Assembly (NCBI RefSeq): GCF_015265475.1
Contig: NZ_CP054493.1
Coordinates: forward strand, 806,001-870,000
Length of the DNA stretch: 64,000 nucleotides
Origin: Candidatus Sulfurimonas marisnigri
Lineage (GTDB): Bacteria > Campylobacterota > Campylobacteria > Campylobacterales > Sulfurimonadaceae
Direction: 5' to 3'
Positions within the stretch are counted from its first letter, which is position 1. Every line of letters begins with the position of its first letter. Below the pieces are notes generated by a model. That model saw only the letters and a list, made by a program, of their open reading frames with translations. It had not been told where the DNA came from and made no database searches. Below are positions 41,648 to 49,141 of the stretch, piece by piece. A program made the translations under genes and the position numbers.

Positions 41648-42043
41648 ATGACAAACAAAGAACTAATTAGTGCTTATTACCAAATGTGGAATGATAAGGA
41701 CTTTGACAAAGCAAATATGATTTGTGACAAAGATATTCGCTTTAGAGGCTCACTCGATATTACAGCGAATGGGATAGATGGTTTTAAAGAGTATGCACAA
41801 ATGTTAATTGGTGTATTTCCAAACCTTTATCATGCTGTAGAGATGTCGGTGTATGAAAATAATATGGTGGCAATTTATGTTACTTATACAGGGACTCATG
41901 ATGGTACACTGTTTGAATATGCACCAACTGGCAGACGAATATGTTATTCTGGCGCTTCTTTTTTCCAAATTAGAGATGGTAAGATTGTAAGTATAAATAT
42001 ATTAGGTGATTTAAACTCACTTCATAAACAACTAAGCGAGTAA
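41648..42043 (+). CDS. SnoaL-like/ester-cyclase-type protein
   Basis: 131 residues with the NTF2-like fold pattern: N-terminal helices (NKELISAYYQMWNDKDFDKA), AQMLIGVFPNLYHAVEM and the segment GTLFEYAPTGRRICYSGASF, characteristic of SnoaL-type ester cyclases and related proteins. Enzymatic activity cannot be inferred from the fold. It sits between the acidic small protein and glutaminase on the same strand with short gaps. Confidence 0.75.
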   Translation: MTNKELISAYYQMWNDKDFDKANMICDKDIRFRGSLDITANGIDGFKEYAQMLIGVFPNLYHAVEMSVYENNMVAIYVTYTGTHDGTLFEYAPTGRRICYSGASFFQIRDGKIVSINILGDLNSLHKQLSE

Positions 42044-42058
42044 ATAAAGGCAGTTATA

Positions 42059-42982
42059 ATGGATTACCAATCAATAATAGACGAAATTTCAAATGAGATT
42101 ACCCCTTTGTTTGGTACCGGTAAAGTTGCAAACTACATACCGGCCTTAGCCGGAGTAAATCCAAAACAATTTGCTATGACTCTAACACTGTTTGATGGAA
42201 CTCAGTACAGTGTAGGTCAAGCGGATACACTTTTTTCGGTTCAAAGTATTTCAAAGGTTTTTACTTTTACATTGGCACTAAAGTTTTACTCAAAAGATCT
42301 ATATAGCCGCATTGGTCATGAACCATCTGGAAATCCATTTAACTCTCTTGTTCAGCTGGAATACGAAAATGGTAAACCAAGAAACCCATTTATAAATGCC
42401 GGAGCTATTAATATTACAGATGCATTGATGAACCATTATGGTAGTTGTGAAGCCGCATATAATGAAGTTTTAGAGTTTATAAAATCAATTTCTGATGACT
42501 ACTCTATTGATTCAAATGATGTAGTCGCGGCCTCTGAAATGCAATATGGACACAGAAATCTTGCCCTAGCAAACTTGATGAAAAGTTTTAACAATCTTGA
42601 CAACGAAGTTGAAGATGTAGTCGGTATATACTTTAAACATTGTGCTCTGGAGATGAATACTAAAATGCTCTCAAGAGCTATGCTTTACCTTGCAAATCAC
42701 GGAGTTGATCCAATAACCGACAAGTGCTACATAACTCCATCGCAAGCAAAACGGATAAATGCGGTTATGCTTACATGTGGGCACTATGATGCTTCCGGAG
42801 ACTTTGCCTTTCATGTAGGTCTGCCTGGAAAAAGTGGAGTAGGCGGAGGCATTGTCGCTGTCGTTCCCAAGACTATGGGCATTTGTGTATGGTCACCTGA
42901 ACTTAACGCTCAAGGAAACTCTCTTATAGGAACTAAAGCATTGGAGCTGTTTACAGACAAAACAGGTCTCTCTATCTTTTAG
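42059..42982 (+). CDS. glsA: Glutaminase (serine-dependent)
   Basis: 307 residues. Glutaminase hydrolyses glutamine to glutamate and ammonia. The S-x-x-K pair is in FSVQSISKVF (S63, K66), NPFINAGAI follows near 105, and GLPGKSGVGGGI near 260 is the conserved C-terminal loop. The length is typical of GlsA. It is 15 bases after the SnoaL-like gene. Roles in nitrogen or acid balance are known in other bacteria; here none is shown. Confidence 0.95.
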   Translation: MDYQSIIDEISNEITPLFGTGKVANYIPALAGVNPKQFAMTLTLFDGTQYSVGQADTLFSVQSISKVFTFTLALKFYSKDLYSRIGHEPSGNPFNSLVQLEYENGKPRNPFINAGAINITDALMNHYGSCEAAYNEVLEFIKSISDDYSIDSNDVVAASEMQYGHRNLALANLMKSFNNLDNEVEDVVGIYFKHCALEMNTKMLSRAMLYLANHGVDPITDKCYITPSQAKRINAVMLTCGHYDASGDFAFHVGLPGKSGVGGGIVAVVPKTMGICVWSPELNAQGNSLIGTKALELFTDKTGLSIF

Positions 42983-43179
42983 TCTTCTCTTTCCACTAAG
43001 AATAGAGTTTACATCTACCTCTTTTTACCAATATTAAAATCAACCAATATGCAACTTTTATTAACACATGATTCATCTTTTTTATAATATATTGTTATTT
43101 GTTGTCAAATAAAAATTAAAAATGTAAACTTGTTTAAATTTATAAATATTGTAATTGAGACTTGTAAATAATTCATAAA
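42983..43179. other. AT-rich gene-free stretch after glsA
   Basis: About 200 bases without an open frame of interest, ribosome-binding site or strong hairpin. It leads into the palindromic repeat pair. Confidence 0.6.
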
Positions 43180-43313
43180 CTAGATTCCAAGTCAAGCTTG
43201 GAATGACGATATGCCGTTAATTTGAATAAGTGGTCATTGAAAACACGTCCATTATTGGAAAAACGCTGTCATTGACGACACACCCGTCATTCTGGACTTG
43301 ATCCAGAATCTAG
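43180..43313. repeat. Inverted pair of palindromic intergenic repeats
   Basis: Two 29-base units at 43180-43208 and 43285-43313 face each other. Both share CTAGATTC, TCAAG and GAATGACG, while the variable parts covary within each unit: CCAAG with CTTGG, and CTGGA with TCCAG. Each can form its own hairpin. The motif is of the widely dispersed type TCATTC(C/T)GGACTTGATCC found in many bacterial genomes. About 75 bases separate the two. Confidence 0.75.
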
Positions 43314-43511
43314 TTGCTATTTATATATCTTTACAAACTAAGGCATAAAATTGACAAATATACTTAAAGTACTAATAACTGACAAATCATATTTTAGAGA
43401 CAACTCTACATGTAATAAAACTTTTACATGCAGAGAGTTAAAAGTAGCAAATAATATATCTACATGTAGCTTACATGTAGAGCAAAATAAAGAAGAAAGA
43501 GAGATAGCATA
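43314..43511. other. Leader of the orphan gene, ACATGT palindromes
   Basis: AT-rich, with CTACATGTAA near 43406, CTACATGTAG at 43460-43469 and TTACATGTAG at 43471-43480. An AAGAGAGA sequence before the ATG at 43512 could be the ribosome-binding site. No clear promoter box was chosen. Confidence 0.5.
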
Positions 43512-44471
43512 ATGGGCTTAATAATATTAATCGTACCACTAATAATATACTATGTAATTATAGTTCCGATAATAAAAAAGAAACTAATTAATAAAAAGAT
43601 TACTAATCCAAAACTAAGGAACTTAGCTTTTATACTTTTACTACTTTTTCCTATAGGTGACCATATAATAGGATATGGGGTATATAAAGCTCTATGTTAT
43701 ACAAACGGTGGAGTAAAGATATATAAGACTGTAACTGATGAACAGGAGCAGAGGGATTATTGGATAGATACTTATAAACAAAAAAGACCTCTTGCTAGTA
43801 AAGGTGAGAGATATGGAATTGAGGGAAGAATATATTTAGCAAATGATTTAAAATATCATAAAACTGTTTACATCAATAATTGTAAAACTAAAAGATGGAA
43901 AAGTTATGATTGTAAAAAAGCTGAAGAATATATCAAAAATAATAATATAGATATATATTCTTATATAAAAGAAGAAGATTATTTCCCAAGAAATAAAAAA
44001 TATACAGACCATTTAGAAGAAGCTAATATTGAAGTTATTAGCTTAATAAATGAAAAAGATTTTACCTTGGAAAGAGCTTATTTTAATAAATGCAACAATA
44101 AATACAACACCCTCTCAAAAACAGACCCAAACTATAAAAAATCATGCACAAATGCAGATGAAATCATAAAAAAATACAATCTAAAAAATGTGATTAAGGT
44201 TCCTGCGAGTTCGTATATTTTTTATAATAGTACTTTTGATAAAAGTTATAACTATAATATAGTTCCTTTTTTAGAAGTCACTTTAGCTACACAGATGATT
44301 AAAGATTATAAAACAAATGAAATATTAGCAATCAATAAAGAATATGCTTTTGGTGGTGGCTGGTATGTAAATCTTGTAAGCCCATACCCTTTTGGAATAG
44401 GATGTAGTAAAAATAATTTATATGATTTTCATACACAAATTATCCCAAATCCATACAAAAATAAAAAATAA
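43512..44471 (+). CDS. Orphan membrane-anchored protein flanked by repeats
   Basis: 319 residues. Two N-terminal hydrophobic segments (about 2-20 and 36-50) are followed by a long Lys/Asn/Tyr-rich soluble part with cysteines. The stretch FPIGDHIIGYGVYKALCYTN followed by GGVKIYKTV resembles a conserved pattern I associate with uncharacterised proteobacterial proteins (P-I-G-D-E-x-I-G-x-x-x-x-x-x-L-C). Function unknown. The gene is more AT-rich than its neighbours and lies between related palindromic repeats, which suggests separate acquisition. Confidence 0.6.
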   Translation: MGLIILIVPLIIYYVIIVPIIKKKLINKKITNPKLRNLAFILLLLFPIGDHIIGYGVYKALCYTNGGVKIYKTVTDEQEQRDYWIDTYKQKRPLASKGERYGIEGRIYLANDLKYHKTVYINNCKTKRWKSYDCKKAEEYIKNNNIDIYSYIKEEDYFPRNKKYTDHLEEANIEVISLINEKDFTLERAYFNKCNNKYNTLSKTDPNYKKSCTNADEIIKKYNLKNVIKVPASSYIFYNSTFDKSYNYNIVPFLEVTLATQMIKDYKTNEILAINKEYAFGGGWYVNLVSPYPFGIGCSKNNLYDFHTQIIPNPYKNKK

Positions 44472-44569
44472 TAAAAGGAATTTCCTCGTTGGGAATGCAT
44501 ACATGTAGAACAAAACAAAAAAACTGACATATATACTTCCAGGCACAGCATTGGAGTGAGATAAGTAAA

Positions 44570-44618
44570 GCTAGGAATGACGATATACCAGTGATTCCGG
44601 ACTTGAACCAGAATTTAG
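44570..44618. repeat. Decayed copy of the palindromic repeat
   Basis: GGAATGACGATATACC at 44574-44589 and GGACTTGAACCAGAATTTAG at 44599-44618 repeat parts of the pair at 43180-43313, including the bases following the unit (TTACTATTTG versus TTGCTATTTA). Several substitutions break the symmetry. Confidence 0.65.
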
Positions 44619-44621
44619 TTA

Positions 44622-45437
44622 CTATTTGTTAGTCTCTTTTCTAATAATGGTATAAAAAGTGTCTGCATTTAGTTCTACCATTCTTGATTCATCTTCATGC
44701 CACTGCATAGCCTCAAAGTACATCTCTTTAACTGATTCATAATCATCCAAAGAGAGCTGCAGCAAAATACCTCTGTGAGCTGTGTCATTGTTTAAACTCC
44801 ACCACTCGGGCAGACTCAGTGGGTAGCGTATAGCTTTTTCATGAATATCAAAATCTTTTATGTCGGCTTGGTTGCAAAGATAGGTTATCTCTTGAGTAGT
44901 TTGAAGAGTTTTCCAGCTTTTTTGCGGTGTTTTAACCTCAAATGATTCAAACAAATCACCAAGTATTTTAGATGAGGGAGAAAAAGCATTTTGTGTAAAA
45001 GATGTAAAGATGAGCGTTCCACCTGTTTTTACATGTGCATAAAGTATTTTAAGAGTCTCTATGGGGTTTGGTAAAAAAAACAGAGCGTATGAACATGTAA
45101 CTATGTCATACTGCTTTTGCATGTCGAGAGTTTCAATATCACAGCAGTGAAAAGTGATATTTGTTATGTTTTGCTCTTTGGCTTTTTCTTTTGCACACTT
45201 GAGCATCTGTGTTGAGATATCAACTGCGTCAAAGTTGGCATCTGCAAAAGTTGAAGCATACTCCAAGACAACATTGCCGGTGCCGCATGCTACATCTAAA
45301 ACATTACTCACACCTTCACACGGGAGTAAATCAGCTATATTTTTAGCTGAAATCTTAAAAAAGTCTATATTTTCATATCTGGTTGCAACTTCATCAAACG
45401 TATTTTTAATATTGTTTTTTATATCTTCATCACTCAT
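44622..45437 (-). CDS. Class I SAM-dependent methyltransferase
   Basis: 271 residues. Motif I is VLDVACGTGNVVLEYA (about 41-56), motif II region DAVDIST, and YDIVTCSYALFFLPNP is motif IV. It resembles UbiE/COQ5-like methyltransferases, but the acceptor is unknown. A fragmentary second copy lies at 40511-40693 inside the permease operon. No partner gene adjoins it; the next gene is divergent. Confidence 0.82.
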   Translation of the reverse strand: MSDEDIKNNIKNTFDEVATRYENIDFFKISAKNIADLLPCEGVSNVLDVACGTGNVVLEYASTFADANFDAVDISTQMLKCAKEKAKEQNITNITFHCCDIETLDMQKQYDIVTCSYALFFLPNPIETLKILYAHVKTGGTLIFTSFTQNAFSPSSKILGDLFESFEVKTPQKSWKTLQTTQEITYLCNQADIKDFDIHEKAIRYPLSLPEWWSLNNDTAHRGILLQLSLDDYESVKEMYFEAMQWHEDESRMVELNADTFYTIIRKETNK

Positions 45438-45543
45438 TTTTTCTCTCCATGATGTTTACATTCTAATAATTCTATCATAATGAACTTCAAAACCTTAAAA
45501 CACAATTCATATTTATACTATAATTGCACCAAGGAAAAACAAC

Positions 45544-46743
45544 ATGTATAAAGAGATTGAGCTAACTGTAAAACCCGAATATATTGATGAATACAAAGAT
45601 GGATACCCACTGATTTGTAAAGAGTCTATTGCAGATTTGAGTAGATTGACAAAAGAGGGGACAATAGTAAATCTAATGGACAGTAAAAAAAAGTTCATTG
45701 CTAAAGGTTACTACGGTATTCAAAACAAGGGTTACGGTTGGGTACTCTCGTCAAACAAAGATGAACAAATAGATGCAGAGTACTTTGCAAAGAGAATAAA
45801 ATCTGCCATAGAGTACAGAGAAGAGTTTTTTAACGACAAAGAGACGACGGCGTTTAGGGTTTTTAACGGCGAGGGTGACGGAGTAGGCGGTTTGACCATA
45901 GACTATTTTGATGGTTTTTATATGGTAACATGGTACAGCATTGGTATATATGAACTTAAAGATGAGGTTTTAAAAGCGCTTAAATCTTCAGTAGAGTACA
46001 AGGGGATGTACCAAAAGAAAAGGTTTGACGCAAAAGGTCAGTACTTGGACGATGCGGATGATTTTGTTTGCGGAACTAAAGCGGATGCTCCCATCATAGT
46101 AAAAGAAAACGGTGTAAATTTTGCCATCTACTTGGACGATGGACCAATGGTCGGCGTGTTTTTGGACCAAAGAGAAGTGCGAAAAACAATACGTGACAAA
46201 TACGCAAAAGGAAAAACAGTTCTTAATACCTTCTCGTACACGGGGGCATTTTCAGTTTTTGCAGCTCTTGGCGGTTCGAGCAAAACTACAAGCGTTGACT
46301 TGGCAAACAGAAGCCGCAGTAAAACAGAAGAACACTTTAGTATAAACGGCATACATGTAGAGAGTCAAGAGATTATAGTTGAAGATGTCTTTAACTACTT
46401 CAAGTATGCCGTAAAAAAGAACTTATTGTTTGATTTGGTAGTGCTTGACCCGCCTAGTTTTGCAAGGTCTAAAAAAGTTACATTCTCTGTAGCAAAAGAC
46501 TATGTAAAACTTCTTAAAGAGGCTATACAGATAACAAACAGAGGCGGTGTCATAGTCGCCTCTACAAACTACGCCAACTTTGGGATGATGACGTTTAGAG
46601 ACTTTATATTTAAAGCATTTAAAGAGCTTGGTGGGAAATACACAGTTGAAGAGAGTTTCACTCTGCCAAAAGATTTCAGGGTTGCAGAGAAGTTCAAAGA
46701 GGGAGATTACCTTAAAGTGGTGTTTATTAAAAAGGTTAAGTAA
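45544..46743 (+). CDS. RlmI-like rRNA cytosine methyltransferase
   Basis: 399 residues. An N-terminal PUA domain (to about 75) is followed by an EEHEA-like middle and a SAM-binding domain: MVGVFLDQREVRKTIRDK, NTFSYTGAFSVFAAL, VDLANRSRSKTEEHF and LVVLDPPSFARSKK. This is the RlmI/YccW family (5-methylcytosine in 23S rRNA); the exact target is inferred. It abuts the HAD gene, whose TTG start follows the stop directly. Confidence 0.85.
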   Translation: MYKEIELTVKPEYIDEYKDGYPLICKESIADLSRLTKEGTIVNLMDSKKKFIAKGYYGIQNKGYGWVLSSNKDEQIDAEYFAKRIKSAIEYREEFFNDKETTAFRVFNGEGDGVGGLTIDYFDGFYMVTWYSIGIYELKDEVLKALKSSVEYKGMYQKKRFDAKGQYLDDADDFVCGTKADAPIIVKENGVNFAIYLDDGPMVGVFLDQREVRKTIRDKYAKGKTVLNTFSYTGAFSVFAALGGSSKTTSVDLANRSRSKTEEHFSINGIHVESQEIIVEDVFNYFKYAVKKNLLFDLVVLDPPSFARSKKVTFSVAKDYVKLLKEAIQITNRGGVIVASTNYANFGMMTFRDFIFKAFKELGGKYTVEESFTLPKDFRVAEKFKEGDYLKVVFIKKVK

Positions 46744-47388
46744 TTGAAAAAGTATCTTCTATTTGACAATGACGGCGTTTTAGTTGAGACTGAACAATGG
46801 TACTACGAAGCAAATAAAAAATCTTTAAATGAGATAGATGTAGAACTTCCGTTTGATGTCTATATGGAGATAATGGCAAGAGGTGGGACAGCATGGGAAG
46901 TGGCAAAGAAGCATGGACACACTCAAAAAACAGTTGATGAGCAGAGAAGACGAAGAGATATCTACTACCGAGAGTTTATCTCATCTGAGCATATAGAGAT
47001 AGATGGTGTAGTTGATGTTCTTGAAGAGTTGTCCAAAGAGTACAGTTTTGGGATAGTAACTACTTCAAGAAGAGTTGATTTTGACCTGATACACTCACAA
47101 AGAGAGATAGTAAAGTATATGGATTTTACACTCTGTGTTGAAGAGTATCCCCGTGCTAAGCCACATGCGGACCCATATCTTGCAGGTATGAAAAAGTTTA
47201 ACGCTCTAAAAGATGAGTGTTTAGTAATAGAAGACTCACAAAGAGGGCTTAGTTCGGCTGTAAATGCAGGGATAGATTGCGCAGTCGTAGAGAATACATT
47301 TACAGCTTCTCATGACTTCAGCAGTGCAACTTACAAGATTAAAACACTAAGAGAGTTGCCAACACTGCTCAAATCGTTGAAGCGGTAA
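46744..47388 (+). CDS. HAD-family phosphatase
   Basis: 214 residues. LFDNDGVLVETE near the start is motif I (nucleophile D8, acid D10), VTTSRRVD holds the motif II threonine, KPHADPYLAGM the motif III lysine, and IEDSQRGLSSAVNAG motif IV. The architecture fits phosphoglycolate phosphatase/beta-phosphoglucomutase-type HADs. The start is TTG at 46744, immediately after the RlmI-like stop. Substrate unknown. Confidence 0.83.
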   Translation: MKKYLLFDNDGVLVETEQWYYEANKKSLNEIDVELPFDVYMEIMARGGTAWEVAKKHGHTQKTVDEQRRRRDIYYREFISSEHIEIDGVVDVLEELSKEYSFGIVTTSRRVDFDLIHSQREIVKYMDFTLCVEEYPRAKPHADPYLAGMKKFNALKDECLVIEDSQRGLSSAVNAGIDCAVVENTFTASHDFSSATYKIKTLRELPTLLKSLKR

Positions 47389-47429
47389 AAATCAGCTATA
47401 ATTCGCTCAAATATTAAGGAAATAACTAC

Positions 47430-48068
47430 ATGTCAGAAGAGAAAACTAAAAAACCTAGCAAAAAAAAATACTATGACAATGTAAGTGTCGGAAAACGCAC
47501 TAAACAAGTAGCTTATTTAGTAGAAGATGGTGACAAAGCTTCTATGTTTGAGTACTTTATTAAAAACAGTGACAAGAAACAGAGTATCGTTGTTGCAAGA
47601 AGTAAACGCAGAGCAGATGAGCTCAAGGAATATCTAAAAACTAAAGATATTTCAGCTGCTTCAATTCATGGAAATCACAGAGTCGAGCAGCACGAAGAGG
47701 CAGCTAAATCCTTTAACTCAGGTGAATTAAATATCCTTATAACTACCGATATGATTTTGCAAACCTTAGAGTTAAACAATATACAAACTATCCTAAACTA
47801 TGACCTTCCTCCACAGCATGAGGACTATTTTAATCGCCTTATTCTTGTTGACGGAGTAGGGGAATCTATCTGTTTTGTCTCTCCCGAAGAAGAGGGACTG
47901 TTAAGCATTTTAGAGTTGAGGTTGAAAAATGAAATGCCACAAGAAGAGCTAGAAGGCTTCACTCCAGAAGTATCTGATGAGGTAGCTCACGTTGTTAAAG
48001 ATAAGAAAAAGAAACCTCGTCACCGCTCACAGGTTGTAAAAAAAGTTAAAAAGAAAAAAGCGGAGTAG
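47430..48068 (+). CDS. Stand-alone helicase C-terminal (RecA2-like) domain protein
   Basis: 212 residues equal to the second half of a DEAD-box RNA helicase. Motif IV-V features are seen: SIVVARSKRRADELKEYL, SIHGNHRVEQHEEAAKSFNS, NILITTDMILQTLELNNI and ILNYDLPPQHEDYF. Motif VI (HRIGRTGR) is replaced by NRLILVDGVGES. The ATPase half, with Walker A and DEAD, is absent, and upstream DNA holds no remnant of it. A very basic tail (KKKKPRHRSQVVKKVKKKK) suggests RNA or ribosome binding. ATPase activity is not expected. Confidence 0.78.
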   Translation: MSEEKTKKPSKKKYYDNVSVGKRTKQVAYLVEDGDKASMFEYFIKNSDKKQSIVVARSKRRADELKEYLKTKDISAASIHGNHRVEQHEEAAKSFNSGELNILITTDMILQTLELNNIQTILNYDLPPQHEDYFNRLILVDGVGESICFVSPEEEGLLSILELRLKNEMPQEELEGFTPEVSDEVAHVVKDKKKKPRHRSQVVKKVKKKKAE

Positions 48069-48249
48069 GGCTTAGAAGTTTCTATATATAACGATTTCAA
48101 GAGCAAATATATTTTATAAGACTCTAAGTACTGCTGACAATTTTATCAATATGACATGGTTTTAAAGTATCTAAAACTTTTTCTTTATCACGTTCAAATT
48201 TATAACAAACTTCACGATTGTTTTGAACACTCTTAGAATAATAATAAGA

Positions 48250-48255
48250 TATAAT
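48250..48255 (+). promoter_or_regulatory. Probable -10 box upstream of the nucleotidyltransferase-fold gene
   Basis: A perfect TATAAT lies 33 bases before the chosen ATG at 48289 and overlaps the longer open frame, which supports the shorter start. Confidence 0.5.
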
Positions 48256-48288
48256 ATCTCGATTAACTATTTTAAATTTGGAGTATTT

Positions 48289-49023
48289 ATGGTTTACAAA
48301 TTTTGGAAAGATTATGAAGAGTTGCTTTCATATGAACAGGCATCTCTTCTAGACTATCGACTAGACAATATAGCAATCAAGTTAAATAGTTTTTTTCAAA
48401 GATTAATCATACATAATATAGAAAAAATTGATATTAAATTTTTTCTAGCAGGTTCGTGTTTAAAAGCTGATACTTTTCGGGACTTAGATATGTTCTTTCC
48501 TTCAAATGAAGACAGAGAACTTGTAAATAGTGCTATGAACCAAGACTTTTTTGAATATGAGAACAACTCATATACGTACAGATATAAAAGTGATATTTAC
48601 CAACTTGTTTTTAGAGAAAGATTTAAAAATGCTTCTTTGAAAGAACTTGTAGATGGATTTGATTTTGATTCTACAAAGATAGCTTTTGAGTGTAGTTACA
48701 ATACAAAGAAGAGACTCTTTAGCATTGTAAAATGTGATATGAGAATGGAGTTTGTAAACTATATCAATACAAGAACCAACAATCTCTCAAAAGTTAGTGT
48801 CAATCCGTTTGTATCACTTCAAAGAGCAATCTATTTTTTAAAACGAGGGGATGATGTTCCTTATGATGTCTTTCTTCAAGTATGCTCAAAAATTGCAGAT
48901 TTAAAAATAGAGAATAATGAAGATGCATCTGTATACTTTAATAACTTACAAGGAAATCCAAATAAGTTGAGTAATATCAAAGATGCTATCACACATTATA
49001 TTGATAATCATAAAGATAAATAA
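48289..49023 (+). CDS. Nucleotidyltransferase-fold protein
   Basis: 244 residues from ATG at 48289, with a GGAG site 7 bases upstream; the frame is open to 48223 but would span the -10 box. FFLAGSCLKADTFRDLDMFF (about 47-66) has the G-S then D-x-D arrangement of the polymerase-beta nucleotidyltransferase superfamily. The C-terminal half is helical. No toxin/antitoxin partner or CCA-enzyme domain is seen. It may add nucleotides to RNA or protein, but the substrate is unknown. Confidence 0.6.
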   Translation: MVYKFWKDYEELLSYEQASLLDYRLDNIAIKLNSFFQRLIIHNIEKIDIKFFLAGSCLKADTFRDLDMFFPSNEDRELVNSAMNQDFFEYENNSYTYRYKSDIYQLVFRERFKNASLKELVDGFDFDSTKIAFECSYNTKKRLFSIVKCDMRMEFVNYINTRTNNLSKVSVNPFVSLQRAIYFLKRGDDVPYDVFLQVCSKIADLKIENNEDASVYFNNLQGNPNKLSNIKDAITHYIDNHKDK

Positions 49024-49109
49024 CCACTATAAACTAGGCATATTTTAGTTCAGTAAATGAATATTATAATTATAAAAATAAAGTTTAAATACATTTAGAA
49101 CTTGTTGTC

Positions 49110-49133
49110 CTACATCACATATAAGAGATGTAG
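49110..49133 (+). terminator. Possible terminator after the nucleotidyltransferase-fold gene
   Basis: CTACATC and GATGTAG form a 7-base-pair stem around a 10-base loop, followed by a short T-rich stretch (AGTTTTG). It also precedes the end of the convergent cyclase gene. Stability is modest. Confidence 0.4.
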
Positions 49134-49141
49134 AGTTTTGC

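Noticed and set aside
43180-44618. Prophage or integron reading of the repeat-flanked gene
   Set aside because: Only one gene, with no integrase, attC-like site or phage gene.
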